Shown: positions 51,266 to 60,761 of the stretch, piece after piece
Layout: each line of letters begins with the position of its first letter
How positions within the stretch are numbered: position 1 is the first letter of the stretch
Assembly: GCA_934352055.1 (NCBI GenBank)
Contig: CAKRJY010000004.1
Coordinates: 1 to 64,000 of the forward strand
Reading direction: 5' to 3'
Length of the DNA: 64,000 bases
DNA from: an uncultured Lachnospiraceae bacterium
GTDB lineage: Bacteria > Bacillota > Clostridia > Lachnospirales > Lachnospiraceae
Notes under the pieces: model-generated
Told to the model about the DNA's origin: nothing
Database searches by the model: none
Seen by the model: the letters and a program-made list of their open reading frames with translations, nothing else
Program-made: the position numbers and the translations under genes

Positions 51266-52654
51266 CTAAATTGAACCTTTTTCCGACTTTTTTGCATCCT
51301 TTTTTCCCATCCAGACAAGGCCAAGTGCGAGCAACACTGCTTTTAATATATTATTGCAAATCATCATCATCCACGCTGCCGTAATTCCCAGTCCCAGAAT
51401 ACGAATGCAGACAAACGTACCTACCACACGTACGCCCCACATACTGATGAGTTCCACCACAAGCGGATACCGGGTGCGACCCATACCATTGTAAATACCT
51501 TCCATGACCGCTGATGTGCCAAATACAGGCTCCGTAAATGCAATCATCCGAAGTAAAGTTGTACCAATAGCAATGACCTCTTCATCCTGTGTAAAAATGC
51601 TCATCATCCCGTGCGCGCCTATAAATAAAAGCAAACCGCTGACACACATAAGTCCAAAAATAAGACCGATGGAAACCTTTTTTACCGCACGTTCTTTTTG
51701 GCGGTTTTTCTCACCTATGGCATGTCCAATCAGTGTTGATGTTGCTGCCATCATACCATACCCAGGAATATAAAAGACTTCCTCCGCCGTGATTGCGATG
51801 GCATGTGCCGCATAGGTAATGGTATCCATAGAAGATACAAAACTTGTAAACACCACATGGCCGGAGCAGGATGCCAGACGAGTAATGACTACGGGTACAC
51901 TGATTGCAAGAATTACCGTCAACACATGTTTTACAGGCGTTTTTATTTGCTTTTTTCGTCCTGATATCACACCTAAAGTCTGATTGCGCAAAAAAACAAC
52001 GGTCATGCAAATACCGCCAATCGTATACGAAATCATGGTTGCCATACCGGCGCCTACTGCACCATATCCTAAGGTGTATATAAAAATATAATTTAATGCA
52101 ATATTTGCAGCATTCACCCAGACATTGACAACCATCGGTGTCTTCGTATCACCGGTTGCCCGAATGGCGGAGCCAAAAATAATGGTTGCTGCACGAAATA
52201 CCATTGGTAAATTGATGAAAATAAAATAGCGTGATGCATCCGCATGAATAGCTGGGTCTGCCCCCATCCACACAGGCATTCGCGGTGCCATCCACATCGT
52301 AATGCCCATAAGAACCATGCCGACAATCACTGCAAACCATATTGCCAGGCGCGATGCGATTTGAATTTTTTCCTGATTTTTCTCTCCTACGGCTCTTGCA
52401 ATATAGGATAAGAAGCCAATTCCCACTGCTGTGATCACACTTTGGATCAGCCAGGTATACGTTGCCGTCAAAGAAACGGTCGCTGTCGCCTGTGCACCCA
52501 GACGCCCAACCATTGCCGTATCCACATATTGTAAAATTGTCTCCAATAAACTTTCTAAAATGGTTGGCCACGCCAAAGAAAAAAGCATCCCTAAAACGGC
52601 ACGCTCCATTTTTTGTTCCGCCTTTGGGCGGCTTTTGTTCCATTTCTCTTTCAT
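51266..52654 (-). CDS. MATE family efflux transporter
   Basis: A 462-residue exporter with about 12 membrane segments, starting at ATG 52654 (AGGGG 10 bases upstream); a TTG six codons earlier is less likely. The first half contains WPTILESLLETILQYVDTAMVGRLG (about 28-52, split here by the reader into two helices), the second half VFTSFVSSMDTITYAAHAIAI. The substrate is unknown. It differs from the plus-strand MATE gene in the spacing of its motifs, so the two are not a recent duplication. Confidence 0.92.
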   Translation of the reverse strand: MKEKWNKSRPKAEQKMERAVLGMLFSLAWPTILESLLETILQYVDTAMVGRLGAQATATVSLTATYTWLIQSVITAVGIGFLSYIARAVGEKNQEKIQIASRLAIWFAVIVGMVLMGITMWMAPRMPVWMGADPAIHADASRYFIFINLPMVFRAATIIFGSAIRATGDTKTPMVVNVWVNAANIALNYIFIYTLGYGAVGAGMATMISYTIGGICMTVVFLRNQTLGVISGRKKQIKTPVKHVLTVILAISVPVVITRLASCSGHVVFTSFVSSMDTITYAAHAIAITAEEVFYIPGYGMMAATSTLIGHAIGEKNRQKERAVKKVSIGLIFGLMCVSGLLLFIGAHGMMSIFTQDEEVIAIGTTLLRMIAFTEPVFGTSAVMEGIYNGMGRTRYPLVVELISMWGVRVVGTFVCIRILGLGITAAWMMMICNNILKAVLLALGLVWMGKKDAKKSEKGSI

Positions 52655-52711
52655 CGTCTCTATCCCCTGCAAACCTACACGTTTTGCGCCTTTCTCTCCT
52701 ATAATTGAAAA

Positions 52712-53419
52712 CTATGGCTGACGATCATGTGTGTCTAAAAGCACAACATCACACACATGTGCCACCTGCCCTTCTACTGTAAAATGAATATCCCACTGGT
52801 CAAAAGCAATCTTATACACCTGCTTCGCATGATTATGATAAGGTGGTCTCGGATCCTGTTTTAAAAAGGCAATCGCCGCCTTTTGCTTTTCTAAGGGTAA
52901 TTTCTTTCGCAATGCTTCTGGAAATTCCACTTGCAGCTCGTGTGAAAATACCTCATCTGCAAACCCGCCTTTTGCCTCTGCATGCGCATCCGCATACGCA
53001 AGATATGGTTTTATATCATAAATAGGCGTCCCATCTACCATATCTACACCTGCGACATAAAGAAGCGGCGCATTTTTGCTCTCATAATCCACATGCAGCA
53101 ATTTCACACAGGACAATCCAATTGGATTTGGTCGATACGGAGACCTTGTTGCAAAAACACCCATACGTTTTTTCCCACCAAGACGCGGTGGTTTTACGGT
53201 TGCCGACCACGTTTCTTTTTGGCTCAGTGAAAACTGCCACAAAAGCCACAGATGGGAAAATTCCTCAATACCACGAAAAGCTTCTGCACGTCGGAACTCC
53301 GGTTCTAACACAATACATCCCACCAGTTCTTCAACAAGACCGCTCTGTCTCGGCAGACCAAATTTCGTTGGAAAATCGGTATGAATATGTCCTATGATTT
53401 GCATCATTGTCTGTTCCAT
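52712..53419 (-). CDS. trmO: tRNA (adenine(37)-N6)-methyltransferase TrmO
   Basis: Methylates t6A37 to m6t6A37 in tRNA-Thr(GGU)-type tRNAs, using S-adenosylmethionine. It has 235 residues. The TsaA/TrmO beta-barrel has GHIHTDFPTKFGLPRQSGLV (about 10-29), FSHLWLLWQFS (about 54-64), and the signature RSPYRPNPIGLSC (about 92-104). The C-terminal domain has QDPRPPYH (about 190-197), as in TrmO. It completes the t6A pathway started by tsaB/D/E at 1.3-5.4 kb. Usually called tsaA in older annotations. Confidence 0.92.
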   Translation of the reverse strand: MEQTMMQIIGHIHTDFPTKFGLPRQSGLVEELVGCIVLEPEFRRAEAFRGIEEFSHLWLLWQFSLSQKETWSATVKPPRLGGKKRMGVFATRSPYRPNPIGLSCVKLLHVDYESKNAPLLYVAGVDMVDGTPIYDIKPYLAYADAHAEAKGGFADEVFSHELQVEFPEALRKKLPLEKQKAAIAFLKQDPRPPYHNHAKQVYKIAFDQWDIHFTVEGQVAHVCDVVLLDTHDRQP

Positions 53420-53455
53420 CGTTCTACGTTCTCCACACTTCTATATCTTTTCTTT

Positions 53456-55168
53456 TTAGCACTGCTCATTCAGTAGTGCCTCAAACTCTTCTTCCGACAA
53501 AGGCTTAGAAAAATAATACCCTTGAATATAATCACATTTCATATCTCTAAGAGCATCCACCTGCTCCTTTGTCTCTGCGCCTTCTGCAACCACCTTTGAA
53601 CCAATTGCATGCGCCATATTAATAATTGCCTGAATAACTGCATTGGCCTTCGCTGTTGTTCCAATCTTTTGTACAAATCCCATATCCAATTTAACAACAT
53701 CAAAATCGTAGTCACGTATCGTACTAAAAGATGAATAGCCGCTGCCAAAATCATCCAGATAAAATTTCACACCAATATTTTTCATATTTAACAGTGCATT
53801 GCGGTTGTTAAGAGCTACCATCGAATATGCTGTCTCTGTAACTTCAATTCTGGTATAGTCCACCGGCAAATCTGTATTGGAAACATCAACAAATACAGAT
53901 GCCATCATATCTTTATCAAAGAAATCCATCTGGGACATATTCACGGAAATCGGCACAATAAACTGTCCCCTATTATACCTTTCTTCCAGAAAAGAAAGTG
54001 CACTGCGCTCAACAAAAAGGTCCATCTGGGAAATGCGACCGCTATCTTCTAATGCAGGAACAAATACACCCGGTGAAACCATCGTTCCATCTTCTCTGAT
54101 CCAACGCACCAGTGCTTCTGCAGATGCAATCTCTCCGGAAAAAGCATCGTACACCGGTTGATAATATACATGAAATTCATTCTTTTCCAATGCATGGCTC
54201 AAATCCCGCAGTGCATCATTCCGTTCCATATAAGAACTACTCATAGATTCATCAAAAACCGCATAAGGCTGAACATATTCATCTTCAATATAATCCTTCG
54301 CTATGCGCGCCCGGTCACACATGTTGCTAACACTCTCCATGCGCTCGTGCTCCGATATCATGTAAATTCCACACACGGCATAGACATCCATGGATCTATG
54401 CTGAATCGTTAACACCTGATGCAGTTTTTCTTTCAAATGCTCATAATTGATATTGGCTGCATCTACGAGACAGACAAAATGATCTGCCTCCACGCGGCCG
54501 ATCGCATATGGATGTAATTTGGAATGGTGTATGGTGCGTACCACCTCACGCAGTGCCAAATCGCCACCCTCTGTACCAAACAATTCATTGATTGCCTTAA
54601 ATCCCTTGATATTAAAATACATAAGCGCAAATTGGCATTGCAGCTGCTTATCCTGAATGATTTGACGTGCCTTGCGAATAAATCCATAGCGATTCCATTC
54701 CCCCGTCAGATGATCCTGTTCCAATAAAATCGTCACATCTTTTAATGTGGTGAGAATCAGCCCCTCTTCCCGACGAAGATATGAAAATTTCCATTGTTTT
54801 TTATGACGTCGCTGACCCGGAACATCAAAATGAAACATAAAGCTGTATTCTTCCTGCTCCTCTAAACGTTCTACAATATATGGAATATCAGAGCAGTGCC
54901 TATAGTCCCTGCTGTCATTGTCATCCAAAAATGCTTCAATCAAAAGGTCACGCGCATCGTAATAATTGAGTTCTTTTCCCGCCCAGTTCCATTCTGCGCC
55001 CAAAACATCCACATCCACATATACGGTCTGTCTTTTTGCGTCGATAACACAAACATAGTCAAACTCTCTCTGTACTAACTGTTCGAGAATTTCTTTATGT
55101 AAATCTTCTCTATATATAGCAGATACATCCTTCTTTGCAATATTTTCTTCTGTTCTTTGCTCTTTCAT
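53456..55168 (-). CDS. GGDEF-EAL cyclic-di-GMP protein with degenerate GGDEF
   Basis: A 570-residue cytosolic protein. The N-terminal about 145 residues look like a PAS-type sensor. The GGDEF domain (about 150-300) has EGGDL in place of GGDEF, so it is probably not a synthase. The EAL domain (about 320-560) keeps its catalytic residues: ASAEALVRW, SVNMSQMDF, IEVTETAYS, LDDFGSGYSSF, VKLDMGFVQ, VAEGAETKEQ and YIQGYYFSKPL. It is therefore a likely c-di-GMP phosphodiesterase, perhaps activated by GTP or a signal at the N-terminus. Driven by a promoter at 55253-55281. Such enzymes promote motility. Confidence 0.9.
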   Translation of the reverse strand: MKEQRTEENIAKKDVSAIYREDLHKEILEQLVQREFDYVCVIDAKRQTVYVDVDVLGAEWNWAGKELNYYDARDLLIEAFLDDNDSRDYRHCSDIPYIVERLEEQEEYSFMFHFDVPGQRRHKKQWKFSYLRREEGLILTTLKDVTILLEQDHLTGEWNRYGFIRKARQIIQDKQLQCQFALMYFNIKGFKAINELFGTEGGDLALREVVRTIHHSKLHPYAIGRVEADHFVCLVDAANINYEHLKEKLHQVLTIQHRSMDVYAVCGIYMISEHERMESVSNMCDRARIAKDYIEDEYVQPYAVFDESMSSSYMERNDALRDLSHALEKNEFHVYYQPVYDAFSGEIASAEALVRWIREDGTMVSPGVFVPALEDSGRISQMDLFVERSALSFLEERYNRGQFIVPISVNMSQMDFFDKDMMASVFVDVSNTDLPVDYTRIEVTETAYSMVALNNRNALLNMKNIGVKFYLDDFGSGYSSFSTIRDYDFDVVKLDMGFVQKIGTTAKANAVIQAIINMAHAIGSKVVAEGAETKEQVDALRDMKCDYIQGYYFSKPLSEEEFEALLNEQC

Positions 55169-55252
55169 ACCATATCTCCCATAAGCTTTTTTAACGCTTA
55201 TTTATCGTTTTAACCATTTCCTTCATATTTTAAATCACCGTCTCACACAGGT

Positions 55253-55281
55253 ATTGTAATACTCTGCGCCAAGTAAAACAA
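55253..55281 (-). promoter_or_regulatory. Promoter of the GGDEF-EAL gene
   Basis: Minus strand: TTGTTT (55281-55276), 17-base spacer, TACAAT (55258-55253). It lies in the 215-base gap shared with the divergent NSS gene. Confidence 0.6.
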
Positions 55282-55383
55282 CCCTATTTAACATTGCAAA
55301 TTCTCTTTATTTATGCTAAACTTTCCCCCATACGTGTGCGTTGACACATAATACATAAGAAATGATTCTAGGGGGATTTCATC

Positions 55384-56757
55384 ATGCATGAATCGAATAA
55401 AAAACGCAGTTCCTTTTCCGGAAAAATCGGCTTTGTACTATCCGCAGCCGGTGCATCGGTCGGTTTGGGAAATATCTGGCGTTTTCCATATCTTGCTGCC
55501 AAATATGGCGGTGGTATTTTTTTACTGATTTACATTATTCTGGCATTAACCTTCGGCTACACCATGATTATGGCTGAGACATCGCTTGGACGTATGACGA
55601 AAAAAAGTCCTGTTGGTGCTTACAAAACCTTTGGTAAATCCAAATGGTTATCTGCCGGTGGCTGGCTCAATGCCATCATTCCGGTACTGATTGTTCCATA
55701 TTATTCCGTTATCGGTGGCTGGGTGATCAAATACCTGATTGGTTACATCACCGGCAATGGTTCTGCGCTTGCTGCTGACGGATATTTTAGTAACTTTATT
55801 TCCGATGGTGCATCCACAGAGCTGTGCTTTTTGATTTTTGCCATGCTTACCCTTGGCATCATTTTTGCCGGCGTACGTAACGGTATCGAGCGTGTCTCAA
55901 AAATTATGATGCCGATTCTTGTGCTACTTTCTTTTTTAATTACAGCATACTCTGTTACCAGACCTGGGGCTCTTGCCGGCGTGAAGTATTTCCTGATTCC
56001 AAACCCGGAAAACTTCTCCTGGATGACTGTTGTGACGGCTATGGGACAGATGTTTTACTCCCTTTCCATTGCAATGGGTATTCTTGTTACCTTTGGTTCT
56101 TATATGAAAAAAGATGTATCGATTGAAGATTCTACCAAAAACGTGGAAATCTTTGATACTGCCATTGCTATTATGGCTGGTCTGATGATCATTCCTGCAG
56201 TCTTTGCCTTTTCCGGTGGAGATCCTGATACACTGCAGGCGGGACCATCCCTTATGTTTATCACCATCCCAAAAGTCTTTGACAGCATGGGACTCGGCAC
56301 CGTCATCGGCATTCTCTTCTTTGTCCTTGTACTTTTTGCTGCGATGACAAGTTCCATTGCCTTGACCGAAAGTGCTGTATCTACCTTTGAAGACGAACTT
56401 GGTTGGGGAAGAAGAAAAGCTACTGTAATTGTGGGTATCATCATGGTTTTACTGGGTAGCCTGTCATCTCTTGGATATGGACCGCTTGCAGGCATTACCA
56501 TTATCGGCATGCAGTTTTTGGATTTCTTTGATTTCCTTACAAACTCTGTCATGATGCCTCTCGCAGCACTAGCCACCTGCCTGCTCGTATCCCGTGTTGT
56601 TGGTATCAATAAAATAGAGGATGAAGTGACAGAAGACGGAAAACCTTTCCGTCGCAAAAAGATCTTCGCTTTTATGATCAAATATCTTTGCCCGATCTTT
56701 GCCATCATCATCCTCTTATCATCCATTGCTAACGCTTTTGGATGGATTTCTATGTAG
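55384..56757 (+). CDS. Sodium-dependent transporter (NSS/SNF family)
   Basis: A 457-residue Na+-coupled symporter for an amino acid or a related compound. The first segment carries GFVLSAAGASVGLGNIWRFP (about 16-35), the classic NSS motif around Na+ and substrate. Eleven to twelve membrane segments follow, with a basic end. The ribosome site is GGGGG, 8 bases before ATG. A TTGACA at about 55342 may be its -35, but the -10 is weak. It overlaps the convergent YgbA-like gene by 8 bases. Confidence 0.92.
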   Translation: MHESNKKRSSFSGKIGFVLSAAGASVGLGNIWRFPYLAAKYGGGIFLLIYIILALTFGYTMIMAETSLGRMTKKSPVGAYKTFGKSKWLSAGGWLNAIIPVLIVPYYSVIGGWVIKYLIGYITGNGSALAADGYFSNFISDGASTELCFLIFAMLTLGIIFAGVRNGIERVSKIMMPILVLLSFLITAYSVTRPGALAGVKYFLIPNPENFSWMTVVTAMGQMFYSLSIAMGILVTFGSYMKKDVSIEDSTKNVEIFDTAIAIMAGLMIIPAVFAFSGGDPDTLQAGPSLMFITIPKVFDSMGLGTVIGILFFVLVLFAAMTSSIALTESAVSTFEDELGWGRRKATVIVGIIMVLLGSLSSLGYGPLAGITIIGMQFLDFFDFLTNSVMMPLAALATCLLVSRVVGINKIEDEVTEDGKPFRRKKIFAFMIKYLCPIFAIIILLSSIANAFGWISM

Positions 56758-57121
56758 TTTCTATTTTCTTTTTCTCATTGCTTGTCTCCGCCAGATGGCG
56801 AATACAGGCAATGGGATGCACAAAAAGCATCCGCGGTCCGCTATAGCGCATCACTTCCTTGATGCGTTGGCGCATCTCGGGCTTGTAACAATGTACCTTG
56901 CAGTTGGAGCAAAACGTTTTTGTCTCCATAAAAGGACATTTTTCACTGCGCATTCTCGCATAATCATCCAATGCCTGACACTCTTTGCAAAGTCTTTTAT
57001 TTTTCTTGTCATAAGCCACATGGTTTCCTTTACAGTAGACACGGATCATATCCGAAACCATGGCTTTTTCCCGCTCTCTTTTTTCTACGAGTTCCTGACT
57101 CGTCAGTTTTTTTTTCATCAT
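56750..57121 (-). CDS. YgbA family protein (nitrous oxide-stimulated promoter family)
   Basis: A 123-residue cytosolic protein with a rich set of cysteines: CKGNH near 30, KRLCKECQALDDYARMR (about 42-58), CPFMETKTFCSNCKVHCY (about 62-79), then VMRYSGPRMLFVHPI (about 90-104). This pattern matches the YgbA_NO family, whose gene is induced by nitric oxide in E. coli; the biochemical role is unclear, metal binding being likely. It ends inside the NSS gene on the other strand. The CydC-like gene starts 6 bases away on the same strand, so it probably shares their transcript. Confidence 0.85.
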   Translation of the reverse strand: MMKKKLTSQELVEKREREKAMVSDMIRVYCKGNHVAYDKKNKRLCKECQALDDYARMRSEKCPFMETKTFCSNCKVHCYKPEMRQRIKEVMRYSGPRMLFVHPIACIRHLAETSNEKKKIETT

Positions 57122-57127
57122 TTTCTC

Positions 57128-58786
57128 CTAACTGACACGTCCTTCTTTCATTTGATATACCTGATCAGCAATGCGCATGGTAGATTCCCGGTGTGAGACC
57201 AAAAGGATCAGTTTATCTCCTCGTTCCTCGCGCAGAGACCGCAAGATGACACTCTCATTCAAAGAATCCAGATTGCTGGTTGGTTCATCCAGAAGCATCA
57301 TTGGTGCATCATGCAAAAAGGCTCGCGCCAATCCGATTCGCTGACGTTCTCCGCCGGATAAGGTATCGCCCAACTCGCCCACAGGTGTGTCATAGCCCTG
57401 CGGTAAGGACAGGATAAAATCATGGATAGAGGCTTTTTTGCAGGCTTCTTCGATCTCTTCTCTGGTCGCATCCAGTTTTGCGATGCGGATATTCTCTACG
57501 ATAGAGTCGCAGAACAAATGGGTCTCCTGGGTCATATAGCCCTGCATCCGGCGCAGATCATCTGTATTAATCTCCTTAATCTCACGTCCCGCGATTGCAA
57601 GTTTACCTGCATCAATATCCCAAAAACGCATCAAAAGTTTTAAGAGGGTTGATTTGCCACTGCCGCTCTTTCCGACAATGCCAAGAACGCCCTGCTTTGG
57701 CACATCCAAAGACACCCCATCTAAGATTGTCTCCTTTTCATAGGCAAAGGTCACTTCCTCGATCTCCACCTGTCCGTAGGTCGTCTGCTCCGCTCCTGCA
57801 ATCTCAGCAACCTGTGGTTCTTCCTCTAATATGTCTAAGACACGGTTTCCTGATGCGAACGTATTTTGTAAAGTAGTTCCCAGATTGGCAAGTGCCACTA
57901 CCGGTCCAAAGGAGGACATAAGTGCTAAGGTTGCAATCACGATTCCGTCAAAATTGATTGCCTGCCCCTTATATAAATAAGATGCTCCCAACAGCATGAG
58001 GAAGTCAAAGACCAGGATTATCGTATTAGTTACCGCCATATTAAGCCCAGTCACACGCTTCATTTTTTCCTGACAGTCATTCATCTTGTCCGTACGCTCA
58101 TTCATCTGCTGCATACGCTTTTTACCATTGCCGTATTGCATGGTCTCCGGAAGTCCGCGCAGAGAATCCAACACAAAGGCACTCAGATCACCTGACTGAT
58201 TGCGAAATTCCAAGCCCAGATTACCACTTGTTTTGGACGCAATGACAGGCACGATGATACCCACGGTCACATATGACGCCATTGCTAAAAGTCCCAACTC
58301 CCAGTGGATATGACCGATAAAGATACTCATAATAAACGAATAAAGGGTAGCGATGGCAATCGGCGAAATTGTATGCGCGTAAAACACTTCCAGGAGTTCA
58401 ATATCTGCGGTAATAACAGAAATCAAATCCCCCTTGTCCCTTCCCTCAAGTTTTGCAGGGCAAAGTCTGCGCAGGGCTGCAAATACCTTTGCGCGAATCA
58501 GTGCCAGGAGTTTGAATGCAATATAATGATTGCAAGACTGCTCCGTATAACGGGCAAATCCTCTGGTGATAGCAAAAACTACCATACAGGCAAAGAAGAA
58601 TGCAAAGGAATGGGCGACCGGGAATCCCCAGACCTTCAAAGCCGCATAACCGGCAAAAATGGTGATAAAGGATGCCAGTAAATGTCCGATCAGCCCTAAT
58701 GTAATGGCAAGGATCATATATCCCAGAAGCGGACGCACCATGCCGATCAATTTTGCCATAATTTCTAAATTCGATCTCTTTTTCAT
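57128..58786 (-). CDS. CydC-like ABC transporter ATP-binding/permease protein
   Basis: A 552-residue half-transporter. Six membrane segments fill about 17-310, followed by an ATPase domain: Walker A GIVGKSGSGKSTLLKLL (about 366-382), the Q-loop QGYMTQETH, signature DTLSGGERQRIGLARAF (about 473-489) and Walker B MMLLDEPTSNLD. Its ATGA overlap with the upstream CydD-like partner shows a heterodimer. CydDC exports thiols such as cysteine or glutathione and is needed for cytochrome bd in E. coli. No cytochrome bd genes are visible here, so the true substrate is open. Confidence 0.85.
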   Translation of the reverse strand: MKKRSNLEIMAKLIGMVRPLLGYMILAITLGLIGHLLASFITIFAGYAALKVWGFPVAHSFAFFFACMVVFAITRGFARYTEQSCNHYIAFKLLALIRAKVFAALRRLCPAKLEGRDKGDLISVITADIELLEVFYAHTISPIAIATLYSFIMSIFIGHIHWELGLLAMASYVTVGIIVPVIASKTSGNLGLEFRNQSGDLSAFVLDSLRGLPETMQYGNGKKRMQQMNERTDKMNDCQEKMKRVTGLNMAVTNTIILVFDFLMLLGASYLYKGQAINFDGIVIATLALMSSFGPVVALANLGTTLQNTFASGNRVLDILEEEPQVAEIAGAEQTTYGQVEIEEVTFAYEKETILDGVSLDVPKQGVLGIVGKSGSGKSTLLKLLMRFWDIDAGKLAIAGREIKEINTDDLRRMQGYMTQETHLFCDSIVENIRIAKLDATREEIEEACKKASIHDFILSLPQGYDTPVGELGDTLSGGERQRIGLARAFLHDAPMMLLDEPTSNLDSLNESVILRSLREERGDKLILLVSHRESTMRIADQVYQMKEGRVS

Positions 58787-60549
58787 GCCGGTGCTCCTCC
58801 TTTCTCAACTTTTCCGTAATTTTCCAATTCCTGCTGCGCCTGCCAGAGTGACGCATATGTTTTTTGCTCTTGCAAAAGATCTCCGTGTTTTCCTACTTCT
58901 ACGATCCGTCCCTTTTCCAGTACATAGATCTGATCTGCCCCGGTGACATTTGCCAGACGATGAGAGATCAGCAACACGGTCTTTTTCTCTGCCAAAGCAA
59001 TGATCTGTTCCATGATGTCATTTTCGCTCTCGACATCAATATTGGAAGTCGCCTCATCAAAAATATAGATCGGGCTGTCATGTAAAAGAGCTCGCGCCAA
59101 TGCCAGACGCTGCCGCTGTCCGCCGGACAAGTTCGACGCTTGTTCCAGTAATTTGCTATCCAGCCCATCCTCCTGCCGCAGGAAGTCTGCAAGTTTGGTC
59201 TGCTCTAAAACCTGCCACATTTCTTCTTCCGTGGCATCTTCCTTTGCCATCAAAAGATTGTCGCGCACGCTTCCCTTAAAGAGGTAGGCATCGTGGCTGA
59301 CATAGGTGATTTTTTGCATCCGTACCTCTTCTGGGATGGCTGCCAGCGGAAGTCCGCCTAGGGTGTTCTGCCCCTCACTGGCAATATTTCTTCCCATAAA
59401 TAAAGAAGCAATCGTTGATTTGCCGCAGCCGCTGGCTCCAACCAAGGCAACGAACTGCCCGGATCCCACGGACAGGTTGATATGGTCTAAGATCTGTCGG
59501 CTCTCATCATACGCAAAAGACAGATCTTTCATGCAAAGATCGTTTGTTTCCAGCAGATCTTCTGTCAAAGACGCTGTCTCTTCTTTTTTAGCATCCAAAA
59601 GAGCAAAGATTTTGTCGCTGGCTGCCATACCATTCATGGCAACATGGAAGAAACTTCCCAGTTGGCGCATCGGGATAAAGAAGTCAGCCGAAAGCAGGAT
59701 GATAAAAAGGGCGCCTGTCAGATCAATATGACCAGCACGATACTGGAGTATGGCAACGATCATGCCAAGCGCCGCACCACCATAAGCCACGATATCCATA
59801 ATGGTAATGGAATTTAACTGCATGGTCAGAACTTTCATGGTGATCTTGCGGAACTTTTCGGCTTCTTCATCCATCTTTTCGCTCTTATAGCCGTCCGCCT
59901 GATAGATCTTTAAAGTCGTAAGTCCTTGCAGGTCTTCCAGAAAAGTGTCGCCCAACGCCGTATATTGTCCCCAGTATTTGGACAAAAGTTTCTTTGCCCA
60001 CTTCTGGACAAAGACAATTGCCATCGGAATCATTGGCACGCAGATAAGAAGGACGATTGCTGCCGGAACGTTGACAAAGCAAAGGACGATAAATAAGGTC
60101 AAGGGTGCTAACATGGCATAAAAGAATTGTGGCAGATAAGCCCCAAAATATGTCTCCAACTGATCTACGCCCTCCACGGCGATCTGTACAACCTCGGAAC
60201 TGGCAACATACTTTTGATAAGAAGATCCCAATGCCAGTAGTTTTTCATAGATTTTTTGACGCAGGGTCTTTTTGACGGTCTTTGCCGAGAGAAAACTCAT
60301 GCGGTTGGAAAGAACTGTGCAAAGAAAACGCGCCAAGATACAAAAGATCACAACAAAGATCAGTCTCCTGACATTATCGTAGAAGTCTCCTCCCCTGCCG
60401 CTATCTAGCAATAATGTTCCTAAAAATTCGGTAATGCTATACATCATCAGAATGTTGGCAAGCATGCCAAGCCACTGAAAGATAACATTGCCGGCTATGT
60501 ATTTTTTGCTCTCATCCACCATGGCAATGAGCCTTTTGTTCATCATCAT
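58783..60549 (-). CDS. CydD-like ABC transporter ATP-binding/permease protein
   Basis: A 588-residue half-transporter. The membrane domain (about 18-320) contains GVDQLETYFGAYLPQFFYAM and GDTFLEDLQGLTTLKIYQAD, which match CydD proteins. The ATPase domain has Walker A GASGCGKSTIASLFM (about 366-380), signature SNLSGGQRQRLALARAL (about 471-487) and Walker B IFDEATSNID. First of the pair. The upstream gap has TTGCAA at about 60644, which may be its -35, while the LytTR regulator diverges at 60762. That regulator is the obvious candidate for controlling it, but no binding site was found. Confidence 0.86.
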   Translation of the reverse strand: MMMNKRLIAMVDESKKYIAGNVIFQWLGMLANILMMYSITEFLGTLLLDSGRGGDFYDNVRRLIFVVIFCILARFLCTVLSNRMSFLSAKTVKKTLRQKIYEKLLALGSSYQKYVASSEVVQIAVEGVDQLETYFGAYLPQFFYAMLAPLTLFIVLCFVNVPAAIVLLICVPMIPMAIVFVQKWAKKLLSKYWGQYTALGDTFLEDLQGLTTLKIYQADGYKSEKMDEEAEKFRKITMKVLTMQLNSITIMDIVAYGGAALGMIVAILQYRAGHIDLTGALFIILLSADFFIPMRQLGSFFHVAMNGMAASDKIFALLDAKKEETASLTEDLLETNDLCMKDLSFAYDESRQILDHINLSVGSGQFVALVGASGCGKSTIASLFMGRNIASEGQNTLGGLPLAAIPEEVRMQKITYVSHDAYLFKGSVRDNLLMAKEDATEEEMWQVLEQTKLADFLRQEDGLDSKLLEQASNLSGGQRQRLALARALLHDSPIYIFDEATSNIDVESENDIMEQIIALAEKKTVLLISHRLANVTGADQIYVLEKGRIVEVGKHGDLLQEQKTYASLWQAQQELENYGKVEKGGAPA

Positions 60550-60761
60550 AAATATATGCTCTCCTTACTTTTATTTTCTTCTTTTGCCATAACAAGTTTT
60601 CCCTTTCTCATTTTTATTAGTGTATCTTTACTCTCGTTGTTCTTTTGCAACCATTGTTTGTTTAGACTTACCACATTCTAGCACACTTTTAGGCAGATGT
60701 CTTATGTTTTTTTTCCTTTTGTGATACTATAAAGAAAATACAAAGGACAGGTGGGGAAGGC

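Noticed and set aside
49181..52654. The two MATE genes as a recent duplication
   Set aside because: Their protein sequences share only general family features and differ in strand.
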